This document shows positions 7,795 through 14,936 of a DNA stretch of 38,019 nt, one piece after another. The stretch lies in assembly GCF_000878195.1 (NCBI RefSeq), contig NZ_JXST01000051.1, positions 1-38,019 on the forward strand, given 5' to 3'. The notes beneath the pieces are model-generated. The model was not told the origin of the DNA. It searched no databases and saw only the letters and a list, made by a program, of their open reading frames with translations. Both the position numbers and the translations under genes were made by a program. The number at the start of each line of letters is the position of its first letter. Positions within the stretch are counted from its first letter, which is position 1. The stretch is from Mycolicibacterium llatzerense (GTDB lineage Bacteria > Actinomycetota > Actinomycetes > Mycobacteriales > Mycobacteriaceae).

Positions 7795-7800
7795 TAGGAT
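7795..7800 (+). promoter_or_regulatory. -10 element of a leaderless tetR transcript
   Basis: TAGGAT with six bases before the ATG at 7807; no Shine-Dalgarno. It touches the second operator-like repeat, which would allow autoregulation. Confidence 0.55.
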
Positions 7801-7806
7801 GTCGAT

Positions 7807-8358
7807 ATGGCCAAGGGCAGCTACCACCATGGCGACCTGAGGGTCGTCATCCTGGCGCAGGCGGCCGCGCTCGTCGCCGAACGCGGCGCCGACGGCATCT
7901 CGCTGCGCGAGCTGGCCCGCGCGGCCGGGGTATCGCACGCGGCGCCCGCCCATCACTTCACCGATCGGCGCGGATTGTTCACCGCGCTGGCGACCGAGGG
8001 CTTCACGCTACTGGCCGCAGCACTTGCTGACGCCAAGCCTGAATTTGCCTACGCCGCACGGGTGTACGTGCAATTCGCCCTCGACCACCCCGGCCACTAC
8101 GCCGTCATGTTCGACAAGATGCTGTACGACCCGGCCGACCCAGCCCTGCGTGCCGCCGAGGACGAGGCGGCGGCCGAACTCACGGGCGGCGTCGCGACCC
8201 TCACCGATCCCAACGCACAGCGTGACCCCGAGGGCTCGGCGCTGGCCGCCTGGTCGCTGGTGCACGGCTTCGCGCTGCTGACGCTCAACGGCACGGTCGC
8301 CGACACCGACCCCGTCGACACCGCCGAGCGCCTCGCCCGAATCCTCTTCTCCGGCTGA
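7807..8358 (+). CDS. TetR family transcriptional regulator
   Basis: 183 residues. The N-terminal helix-turn-helix domain (about residues 8-55) reads GDLRVVILAQAAALVAERG, then ISLRELARAAGVSHAAPAHHF, a standard TetR recognition helix region. The C-terminal part, with FALDHPGHYAVMFDK and an AAWSLVHGFALLTLNG segment, resembles the WHG-type ligand-binding domain found in many actinobacterial TetR proteins. Ligand unknown. It probably represses its own gene and the divergent DoxX gene through the repeats at 7746-7793. The ATG at 7807 follows a TANNNT element at leaderless spacing. Confidence 0.92.
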   Translation: MAKGSYHHGDLRVVILAQAAALVAERGADGISLRELARAAGVSHAAPAHHFTDRRGLFTALATEGFTLLAAALADAKPEFAYAARVYVQFALDHPGHYAVMFDKMLYDPADPALRAAEDEAAAELTGGVATLTDPNAQRDPEGSALAAWSLVHGFALLTLNGTVADTDPVDTAERLARILFSG

Positions 8359-8446
8359 AACGTCCCGCTCGCGGTAGCGGGAACTGTTCAGGTGGCACCA
8401 ATGTCACGGCAACCATCGAGACACCTGGAGTTGCCACACTGCTTAC

Positions 8447-9151
8447 ATGGCTGGCCAATTGATCGTCTCGATCTCGGGCATCCGGGACCGCACGCTGGGC
8501 GATGTCGCCGACTTCTGTAGCGAACTCGACGCACGCCAGATTCCCGCATCGCTGCTGGTCGCCCCGCGGCTCAAGGGCGGCTACCGGCTGGATCGCGACA
8601 TTCCGACCGTCGAGTGGTTGACCAAACAACGCGCAGCAGGTGCCTCTGTCGTCCTGCACGGATTCGACGAAGCGGCCAGCAAGAAGCGCCGCGGCGAATT
8701 CGCCGCGCTGCCTGCCCACGAAGCGAACCTGCGGCTCATGGGCGCCGACCGGGTGCTCGAACACCTCGGCCTGCGCACCCGGTTGTTTGCGGCACCCGGC
8801 TGGACGGCGTCGCAGGGCACCGTGATGGCCCTGCCGCGCAACGGTTTCCGGCTGCTGGCCGGAGACAGCGGCATGACCGATCTGGTGCGGTCGACGACCC
8901 TGCGGGCTCGGGTCCTCGGCATCGGCGAAGGCTTCCTCACCGAGCCCTGGTGGTGTCGCACCCTGGTGCTGGCCGCCGAACGCACAGCCCGGCGCGGCGG
9001 CACCGTCCGGCTGGCCGTGGCGGCCGCCCAGCTGCGGCGGATCGGTCCGCGGCAGGCCATGCTCGACGCCATCGATCTTTCTCTCATGCACCGCTGCGGC
9101 CCCGCGGCCTACGAGTGGGTGGCGGACCCGGCACTAACCGACGCGGCCTGA
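8447..9151 (+). CDS. DUF2334 domain protein (polysaccharide deacetylase-like fold), Rv0784-like
   Basis: 234-residue cytoplasmic protein that begins QLIVSISGIRDRTLGDVADF and continues with VVLHGFD and FAAPGWTASQGTVMAL. DUF2334 proteins resemble polysaccharide deacetylases, in which an N-terminal Asp and an H-x(3)-H pair bind metal. Here the HGFDE motif is present but a full metal triad is not obvious to me, so enzymatic activity is uncertain. Position upstream of a flavin dehydrogenase agrees with the Rv0784-Rv0785 pair. The ATG at 8447 has no Shine-Dalgarno. The 88-base gap from the TetR gene shows no convincing terminator. No signal peptide is visible. Confidence 0.75.
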   Translation: MAGQLIVSISGIRDRTLGDVADFCSELDARQIPASLLVAPRLKGGYRLDRDIPTVEWLTKQRAAGASVVLHGFDEAASKKRRGEFAALPAHEANLRLMGADRVLEHLGLRTRLFAAPGWTASQGTVMALPRNGFRLLAGDSGMTDLVRSTTLRARVLGIGEGFLTEPWWCRTLVLAAERTARRGGTVRLAVAAAQLRRIGPRQAMLDAIDLSLMHRCGPAAYEWVADPALTDAA

Positions 9152-9163
9152 AGGCCGGGGCGC

Positions 9164-9169
9164 TAGCGT
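9164..9169 (+). promoter_or_regulatory. -10 element of a leaderless transcript for the flavin dehydrogenase
   Basis: TAGCGT followed by six bases and ATG at 9176. The gene therefore seems to have its own promoter despite lying only 24 bases after the preceding stop codon. Confidence 0.55.
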
Positions 9170-9175
9170 GGCCCC

Positions 9176-10816
9176 ATGGACGCTGACGTCATCGTCGTGG
9201 GGGCCGGGCTCGCCGGATTGGTCGCCGCAGCTGAACTGCTGGAGCGCGGCCGGTCGGTGCTGATTGTCGACCAGGAGAACGAGGCCAACATCGGTGGCCA
9301 GGCGTTCTGGTCGTTCGGGGGCTTGTTCTTCGTCGACAGCGCCGAGCAGCGGCGCGTCGGAATCCGCGACAGCTACGAGCGGGCGCTGGAAGATTGGCTG
9401 CGCACAGCAGGATTCGACCGCAGCGAGGATCACTGGCCCGAGCAGTGGGCACGGGCCTACGTCGACTTCGCGTCCGGGGAGAAGCGCAGCTGGCTGCGCG
9501 AGCGCGGACTGCAGACCTTCGCCCTGGTCGGCTGGGCCGAGCGCGGCGGCTGGGACGGCAAGGGACCGGGCAACTCGGTGCCGCGCTTCCACATCACCTG
9601 GGGCACCGGTCCGGCGCTGGTCGACGTCTTCGCCCGCCGGGTCGTCGGGCATCCCAAGGTGAAGTTCGCGCACCGGCATCGAGTCGATGAGCTCATCGTC
9701 GACGGTGGCGTCGTCACCGGCGTGCGCGGCGCGGTACTGGAGCCGTCGACCACTGCCCGCGGCGAAGCGTCGTCGCGTAACACCGTGGGGGAGTTCGAGT
9801 TCCGGGCGCAGGCGGTGATCGTCGCCAGCGGCGGCATCGGCGGCAACCACGATCTGGTGCGGCAGAACTGGCCCAAGCGCATGGGCCGGGTGCCCGGCCA
9901 GCTGCTGTCGGGCGTCCCCGCGCACGTCGACGGTCGCATGCTCGGCATCAGTGAAGCCGCCGGCGCGAGCGTCATCAACAACGACCGGATGTGGCACTAC
10001 ACCGAGGGCATCACCAACTACGACCCGGTGTGGCCGCTGCACGGCATCCGCATCCTGCCCGGCCCGTCGTCGCTGTGGCTGGACGCCACCGGCAAGCGCC
10101 TGCCCGACCCGCTGTACCCGGGCTACGACACCCTGGGCACGCTGGAACACATCTGCCAAACCGGTTACGACTACACCTGGTTCGTGCTCGACCAGAGCAT
10201 CATCGCCAAGGAGTTCGGGCTGTCCGGCCAGGAGCAGAATCCCGACCTCACCGGCAAGAACCTGCGGGAAGTGCTGGCCCGCAGCCGAAATGGCGGCCCC
10301 GCCCCGGTCCGGGCGTTCGTCGACAAGGGCGTGGACTTCGTGTCGGCGAAGACGTTGCGGGACTTGGTGACTGCGATGAACAACGTGCCCGACGTGGTGC
10401 CGCTGGACTACGGATGCGTCGAAGCCGAGGTCACCGCCCGCGACAAGGAGATGACCAGCAAGCTCACCAGCGACGGCCAGACCGTCGCCTACCGGGCGGC
10501 ACGCTCGTATCTGCCCGACCGGCTGGCGCGGATTGCCGGCCCGCACAAGCTGACCGATCCCAAGGCCGGCCCGATGATCGCGGTGAAGCTGCACATCCTG
10601 ACCCGAAAGTCGTTGGGTGGCTTGCACACCGACCTCGATTCGCGGGTGCTGACGCCGGAGGGTGCGGTGCTCGACGGGTTGTACGCCGCCGGTGAAGCTG
10701 CCGGGTTCGGTGGCGGCGGGGTGCACGGCTACCGGGCGCTGGAAGGCACCTTCCTCGGGGGCTGCATCTTCTCGGGCCGGGCCGCCGGACGTGCTGCCGC
10801 CCGCGCCGTGGGCTGA
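9176..10816 (+). CDS. FAD-binding dehydrogenase (KstD/fumarate reductase-like), Rv0785-like
   Basis: 546 residues. The protein opens with the FAD dinucleotide-binding motif DVIVVGAGLAGLVAA (residues about 4-18) and the ribose-binding acid in LIVDQENE. Later it has VIVASGGIGGNHDLVRQ and the C-terminal YAAGEAAGFGGGGVHGYRAL followed by FLGGCIFSGRAAG, the second FAD-contacting region. This is the succinate dehydrogenase/3-ketosteroid 1-dehydrogenase superfamily. Actinobacterial members of this branch are usually annotated simply as FAD-binding dehydrogenase, and the substrate cannot be deduced from sequence here. It is convergent with the PAP2 gene, with three bases between the stop codons. Confidence 0.88.
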   Translation: MDADVIVVGAGLAGLVAAAELLERGRSVLIVDQENEANIGGQAFWSFGGLFFVDSAEQRRVGIRDSYERALEDWLRTAGFDRSEDHWPEQWARAYVDFASGEKRSWLRERGLQTFALVGWAERGGWDGKGPGNSVPRFHITWGTGPALVDVFARRVVGHPKVKFAHRHRVDELIVDGGVVTGVRGAVLEPSTTARGEASSRNTVGEFEFRAQAVIVASGGIGGNHDLVRQNWPKRMGRVPGQLLSGVPAHVDGRMLGISEAAGASVINNDRMWHYTEGITNYDPVWPLHGIRILPGPSSLWLDATGKRLPDPLYPGYDTLGTLEHICQTGYDYTWFVLDQSIIAKEFGLSGQEQNPDLTGKNLREVLARSRNGGPAPVRAFVDKGVDFVSAKTLRDLVTAMNNVPDVVPLDYGCVEAEVTARDKEMTSKLTSDGQTVAYRAARSYLPDRLARIAGPHKLTDPKAGPMIAVKLHILTRKSLGGLHTDLDSRVLTPEGAVLDGLYAAGEAAGFGGGGVHGYRALEGTFLGGCIFSGRAAGRAAARAVG

Positions 10817-10819
10817 GGC

Positions 10820-11434
10820 TTACCGCCGAACACTCCCACTTCGCCAGTGGGAGGCGCCCCTGGTTCGCGAATGGTGCAGGGCCTGCGGGCCGGCGGCCAA
10901 CACCGCCAGGCACACCATGGACGTGGCATAGAACGCACCACCGATGATGTCGGTGAAGTAGTGGAAGTCGTTGCTGGCCATGCCAATCGAGGGGATGGCG
11001 GCACCGATCACGGCGAGCGTGACACTCCACGGGTGAATCCCGATCGCGAGCAACAGCATGGCCGCGACGGTGATCGCCACCGTGGTGTGGCCGCTGGGAT
11101 ACGCCAGATTCTCGCCGTACCAAGGCCGGCCGAACAGCACCTTGAGCACCTTCGCGCCGATGATCGAGATGAGCGGGCACAGCGCGGCCACGGTGGCCAG
11201 CCGCCACTCGCGCCGCCACAGCGGGATGCCGATCGCGAGCAGGTAGAGCGGCACGAGCACCCGGACCCGGTTCAGCGCCAGCATCCAGTACGGGTGCTTG
11301 CCGAGTAGTTCCTGCGACGTCTCCACGAACCAGCGGTCCAGGCCCGAGTCACCTGACCTCACGGCCAGGCCCAGCACGATCGTCGCGGTGAACCCCACCA
11401 GGGGCCACCAGACCAGGAACCGCCGCGTGCTCAG
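10820..11434 (-). CDS. PAP2 superfamily membrane phosphatase, probably CTG start
   Basis: About 204-residue integral membrane phosphatase of the PAP2 (type 2 phosphatidic acid phosphatase) family, with some six hydrophobic segments. Phosphatase motifs are present: GRPWYGENLAYPSGHTT (RP and PSGH) and SNDFHYFTDIIGG (His and Asp of the third motif). Likely substrates are lipid or isoprenoid phosphates. No ATG, GTG or TTG is available near the expected N terminus: reading upstream, the frame has only CTG at 11434, which overlaps the stop codon of the preceding gene and is preceded by AGGAG at an 8-base spacing. GTG at 11398 would cut into the first membrane segment and lacks a ribosome site. The CTG start is therefore preferred, with coupling to the upstream gene. 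Family call is firm; start is less so. Confidence 0.85.
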   Translation of the reverse strand: MSTRRFLVWWPLVGFTATIVLGLAVRSGDSGLDRWFVETSQELLGKHPYWMLALNRVRVLVPLYLLAIGIPLWRREWRLATVAALCPLISIIGAKVLKVLFGRPWYGENLAYPSGHTTVAITVAAMLLLAIGIHPWSVTLAVIGAAIPSIGMASNDFHYFTDIIGGAFYATSMVCLAVLAAGPQALHHSRTRGASHWRSGSVRR

Positions 11435-12081
11435 AACCGCGTCTCCTGCTCGGGCGTCAGCACCCGGAAGTCCGTGTCGGTCATCTCGTCGAGCCGGCCG
11501 TAGTAGATGCCCTTGGCCTGTTCGGCGACGACGCCCTGATGGATCGGCACCGCGTGCTGCGGCGCGACGGCCCGCAGGAAGTCCACGGCCTCGGCGATCT
11601 TCATCCACGGCGCGGCGGCCGGTGCGGCGAGCACCTCGACCGGCTCATCCGGGACGAACAACGCGTCGCCCGGATGCATCAGGCGGGCAGCGTGACCAGC
11701 GTCACCGACCAGATACGAGATGTTGTCGATGATCGGGAGCTCCGGGTGGATCACGGCGTGCTTGCCGCCCGCGCCCCGCACCGTCAGGTGACCGATCGAC
11801 AGAGTGTCGCCGACCTGCACCGCCTGCCACGGCCCGCCCAGCTGCGCCGCGGTCATCGGGTCGGCGTACAGCTTGGCCTGCGGATTCGCCTCGACCAGGG
11901 CGGGCAGGCGCGCCGGGTCGGCATGGTCGGGGTGCTGATGGGTGATCAGGATGGCGTCCAGTCCCGTGATGCCCTCGAACCCGTGCGAGAAGGTGCCCGG
12001 GTCGAACAGCACCGTCGCTTCCGCGTCGCCATCGGTGAATCGGGCCAGCAGGCAGGAATGTCCGAAGTGCGTCAGCTCCAT
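11431..12081 (-). CDS. Metallo-beta-lactamase fold metal-dependent hydrolase, Rv0786c-like
   Basis: 216-residue cytoplasmic protein of the UlaG-like branch of the metallo-beta-lactamase superfamily. The zinc-binding motif HQHPDH is at residues 48-53, and further ligands are expected in the LMHPGDALFVP segment (His, Asp). The N terminus ELTHFGHSCLLAR and the end of the protein (MTDTDFRVLTPE) are usual for this family. The actual substrate is unknown. The ATG at 12081 has six bases between it and CAGAAT, which could act as a -10 for a leaderless message. It is divergent from purS and overlaps the PAP2 gene downstream, so the two probably form an operon. Confidence 0.87.
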   Translation of the reverse strand: MELTHFGHSCLLARFTDGDAEATVLFDPGTFSHGFEGITGLDAILITHQHPDHADPARLPALVEANPQAKLYADPMTAAQLGGPWQAVQVGDTLSIGHLTVRGAGGKHAVIHPELPIIDNISYLVGDAGHAARLMHPGDALFVPDEPVEVLAAPAAAPWMKIAEAVDFLRAVAPQHAVPIHQGVVAEQAKGIYYGRLDEMTDTDFRVLTPEQETRF

Positions 12082-12132
12082 CAGTCCATTCTGGCGGCAC
12101 TCGGGCGGCATCGCGGCTTTTCCCGGCGCCGG

Positions 12133-12169
12133 TAGAGTAAGCGCGAGCAATCCGACCCGAACAAAGGAG
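12133..12169 (+). promoter_or_regulatory. purS promoter -10 and ribosome binding site
   Basis: TAGAGT at 12133-12138 is a plausible -10, giving a leader of about 30 bases. AAAGGAG at 12163-12169 is a strong ribosome binding site five bases before the GTG start at 12175. Unlike purC and purL this message appears to have a leader. Confidence 0.55.
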
Positions 12170-12174
12170 CGCGC

Positions 12175-12414
12175 GTGGCCCGCGTCGTTGTGCACGTGAT
12201 GCCCAAGGCCGAGATCCTGGACCCGCAAGGCCAGGCGATTGTCGGAGCGCTGGGGCGCCTCGGAATCACCGGAGTGTCCGATGTCCGGCAGGGCAAGCGG
12301 TTCGAGCTCGAGGTCGACGACACCGTGTCCGACGAGACGCTGGAGCACGTCGCCGAGACGCTGCTGGCCAACACCGTCATCGAGGACTTCTCGGTGCACC
12401 GGGAGGACGCGTGA
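12175..12414 (+). CDS. purS: Phosphoribosylformylglycinamidine synthase subunit PurS
   Basis: Small non-catalytic subunit (79 residues) of FGAM synthase, which bridges PurQ and PurL and helps pass ammonia between them. It shows the family features VVVHVMPKAEILDPQGQAI and LGRLGITGVSDVRQGKRFE, and the end VIEDFSVHRED. The GTG start is set by the AAAGGAG five bases upstream. Its stop overlaps the purQ start (GTGA at 12411-12414), so the two are translationally coupled, which fits an obligate complex. Confidence 0.95.
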   Translation: MARVVVHVMPKAEILDPQGQAIVGALGRLGITGVSDVRQGKRFELEVDDTVSDETLEHVAETLLANTVIEDFSVHREDA

Positions 12415-13085
12415 CCACCAAGGTCGGTGTCATCACCTTCCCCGGCACGCTCGACGACGTCGATGCCGAGCGCGCGGTGCGCGCCGTCGGCGGCGAGGCC
12501 GTCAACCTCTGGCACGCCGATCCCGACCTCAAGGGCGTCGACGCCGTCATCGTCCCCGGTGGTTTCTCCTACGGCGACTACCTGCGCTGCGGCGCCATCG
12601 CCAAGTTCGCGCCCGTGATGACCTCGGTCGTCGAAGCCGCCGGCAAGGGCATGCCCGTGCTGGGCATCTGCAACGGCTTCCAGGTGTTGTGCGAGGCCGG
12701 GCTGTTGCCGGGCGCGCTGACCCGCAACGAGGGCCTGCACTTCATCTGCCGCGACGTGTGGCTCGAAGTGACCGCGACCTCGACCGCGTGGAGCAGCCGC
12801 TACGAAGCCGGCGCCGACATCCTGATCCCGCTCAAGTCGGGCGAAGGCCGGTATGTCGCTTCGGAGGCCGTGCTCGACGAACTCGAGGGCGAAGGCCGCG
12901 TGGTGTTCCGCTACCGGGACAACATGAACGGCTCGATGCGCTCGATCGCCGGGGTCAGCTCGGCCAACGGCCGCGTCGTCGGCCTGATGCCGCATCCCGA
13001 GCACGCCACCGAGGCCCTCACCGGCCCGTCGGACGACGGGCTCGGCATCTTCTTCTCGGCGCTCGACGCGGTCCTGAGCGCCTGA
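12411..13085 (+). CDS. purQ: Phosphoribosylformylglycinamidine synthase subunit PurQ (glutaminase)
   Basis: Glutamine amidotransferase subunit (224 residues) of FGAM synthase, which hydrolyses glutamine and feeds ammonia to PurL. It is a class I glutaminase: the nucleophile is Cys87 in VLGICNGFQ and the His/Glu pair lies in LMPHPEHATE near residues 196-202. VIVPGGFSYGDYLRCG near residues 47-61 is the oxyanion region. The GTG start overlaps the purS stop. The partner purL lies about 4.3 kb downstream on the same strand, separated by an unrelated minus-strand operon and other genes. Confidence 0.97.
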   Translation: MTTKVGVITFPGTLDDVDAERAVRAVGGEAVNLWHADPDLKGVDAVIVPGGFSYGDYLRCGAIAKFAPVMTSVVEAAGKGMPVLGICNGFQVLCEAGLLPGALTRNEGLHFICRDVWLEVTATSTAWSSRYEAGADILIPLKSGEGRYVASEAVLDELEGEGRVVFRYRDNMNGSMRSIAGVSSANGRVVGLMPHPEHATEALTGPSDDGLGIFFSALDAVLSA

Positions 13086-13089
13086 CAGC

Positions 13090-13887
13090 TCAGCTGTCGA
13101 GCGCGACCGACGCCTCGGCGGTGTAGCACAGGAACGTCAGCGTCTCCTGCAGGTACAGCTGCACCGAATCGGCATCGTGGGACAGGTATCCGATGGTCAC
13201 GTCGGTGCCCAGTTGCAGATCGAAATCGCCGCCGCGCGTGGACAATACGAACGCGCCGTCGATGGCGGGTGCCCAGATGATCTCGCCGTCCACCAGCCGG
13301 TTCAGGTGCTCCAGCAGCGGGTAGCCATGCTCGGTGGTCTCGGTGACCTTGGTGTAGGCCTCCGCCGACAGCAGCACCGAGTACGGCCCGTCCACACCGG
13401 CCAGCCGGAGCTCCGACAACGCCTGCGAGATCACGTCGGGGTAGCCGCGCGGATCACTAGGCAATGCCAGCGCCGGGTTGGAACCGGAGGCGCGGATGCC
13501 TTCGATCTGTGCGTCCGCGTAGCCCTCGAAGATCGCGCGGTCCTCGGCGAAGGCCAGCTTCTTGGCGGCGTCCTTGACTGGATCCCAGTCGGAGTCCTGC
13601 GCGCCGCGCTCGACGTCGTCGATTGCCGTGCGCGACACCGTGAACGGCACGCGCAGCCGCACCAGCGGCCGGGACTCGCGCAGGTGCGCCTGGACGCCCT
13701 CGGCCGGCGAGGCGACGTCCACCAGATGGCCGGTGCCGACGGCGGCGGCTGTCGGGCCGTTCGGGCCGCTCACGTCGACGACGCGGCGACCGGCGATGTG
13801 CCGCTTGAACGTCCGCGCGGCTTCCTCTTCGATCTGCGCCCAGGCGGCGGAGGTGACGGGAGCCAGTTCGCGGTACAGGTTGTTCAT
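13090..13887 (-). CDS. Encapsulin nanocompartment shell protein (Cfp29 type)
   Basis: 265-residue family 1 encapsulin, which self-assembles with an HK97-like fold into an icosahedral protein shell. The sequence follows M. tuberculosis Cfp29 closely as I remember it: MNNLYRELAPVTSAAW, RTFKRHIAGRRVVDVSGP, a PDVISQALSELRLAGVDGPY stretch, RLVDGEIIWAPAIDGAFVL, and the end LTFLCYTAEASVAL. It lies directly after the DyP peroxidase gene on the same strand with an ATGA overlap at 13884-13887, the standard cargo-shell gene pair. The stop codon is five bases from that of purQ (convergent). No targeting signal is expected; export in culture filtrates has been reported for Cfp29. Confidence 0.95.
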   Translation of the reverse strand: MNNLYRELAPVTSAAWAQIEEEAARTFKRHIAGRRVVDVSGPNGPTAAAVGTGHLVDVASPAEGVQAHLRESRPLVRLRVPFTVSRTAIDDVERGAQDSDWDPVKDAAKKLAFAEDRAIFEGYADAQIEGIRASGSNPALALPSDPRGYPDVISQALSELRLAGVDGPYSVLLSAEAYTKVTETTEHGYPLLEHLNRLVDGEIIWAPAIDGAFVLSTRGGDFDLQLGTDVTIGYLSHDADSVQLYLQETLTFLCYTAEASVALDS

Positions 13888-14885
13888 TGCGGTTGACCTT
13901 TCAGACTGCCGATGGACAAGGGGCTGACGTGCTCGGGTACTGCGGGTGTCGCCGGTAGCGGCGGGGGAGAGTCGAGGAAATCCGTTGTGGGCGTGAAGAA
14001 CAGCGCACCGGTGACGGCGGTGGAGAAATCCAGGATGCGGTCGGTGTTGCCCGGTGGGTCGCCGATGAACATGTTCCGCAGCATCCGCTCGGTGACCTCG
14101 GGATCGGCCGAATACGCGATGTAATACGTGCCGAACTCGGCGGAGCCGACCCGGCCGAAGGGCATGTTGGCCCGCAGAATCTGCAACTGGTTACCGTCGT
14201 CATCGGTGATGACGTTAAGTGCCAGATGGGAATTCGCGGGTTTCACGTCGTCGGCCATCTCGATGTCATCGAGCTTGCTGCGGCCGATCACCCGCTCCTG
14301 CTCGGCGACACTGAGTGAGTCCCACGACGACATGTCGTGCAGGTACTTCTGAATGTGAACGTAACTGCCACCGGCGAATTCGGGATCCTCGTCGCCGATC
14401 TGCACGGCCGCCACGGCGTCCGGCCCGTCGGGATTCTCGGTGCCGTCGACGAACCCGAGCAGGTCGCGGTTCTCGTAGAACTTGAACCCGTGCACCTCGT
14501 CGACCACCGTGACGGCGCCGTCGAGCGACTTCAGAATCTGGCCGGCCATCTCGAAACACACGTCCATGGAGTTGGCCCGGATGTGGAACAGCAGATCGCC
14601 CGGCGTCGACGGGGCGTGATGCCGCGCGCCCTGCAATTCAGGGAACCGATGCAGGCCGGCCGGGCGCGGCCCCGAGAACAAGCGGTCCCACGCGTCCGAG
14701 CCGATCGACGTCACCACCGTCAAAGCGCTTGCCGGTGTACGAAATCCGACGGCCCGGCCCAGACCGGACAAGCCGGACAGCGCGTCGTTGACCGCGGACT
14801 CGGCGCCGTCGTTGATGGTGGCGATGAGGAAGATCGCCGCGGATGTCAGGGGACTGGTGACCGGTTGCGATCTAGGCGGACGCAC
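13884..14885 (-). CDS. Dye-decolorizing peroxidase, encapsulin cargo
   Basis: Heme peroxidase of the DyP family, 333 residues, that reduces hydrogen peroxide with various electron donors. The catalytic GFVDGTENPDG motif starts at Gly144, with the distal Asp at 147. NSHLALNVITDDDGN is a conserved region after it, and the proximal heme His should lie nearby. The C terminus is LSIGSLKGQPQ after a Pro-rich linker, the known cargo-loading peptide that docks inside encapsulin shells. The start is GTG at 14885, giving MRPPRSQPVTSPLTSAAIF, because TAGGGT lies seven bases upstream (leaderless spacing) and lengths then match M. tuberculosis Rv0799c. The open frame continues further upstream, but antisense to the aminopeptidase gene. 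Stop overlaps the encapsulin start. Confidence 0.94.
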   Translation of the reverse strand: MRPPRSQPVTSPLTSAAIFLIATINDGAESAVNDALSGLSGLGRAVGFRTPASALTVVTSIGSDAWDRLFSGPRPAGLHRFPELQGARHHAPSTPGDLLFHIRANSMDVCFEMAGQILKSLDGAVTVVDEVHGFKFYENRDLLGFVDGTENPDGPDAVAAVQIGDEDPEFAGGSYVHIQKYLHDMSSWDSLSVAEQERVIGRSKLDDIEMADDVKPANSHLALNVITDDDGNQLQILRANMPFGRVGSAEFGTYYIAYSADPEVTERMLRNMFIGDPPGNTDRILDFSTAVTGALFFTPTTDFLDSPPPLPATPAVPEHVSPLSIGSLKGQPQ

Positions 14886-14892
14886 GAATTCG

Positions 14893-14898
14893 ACCCTA
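14893..14898 (-). promoter_or_regulatory. -10 element of the leaderless DyP-encapsulin transcript
   Basis: TAGGGT on the minus strand, seven bases before the GTG at 14885. It lies in a 51-base region shared with the divergent aminopeptidase gene. Confidence 0.55.
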
Positions 14899-14936
14899 GC
14901 GGCAAGCGTCGCGGATTTCCGGGTGATGATGGCCTC

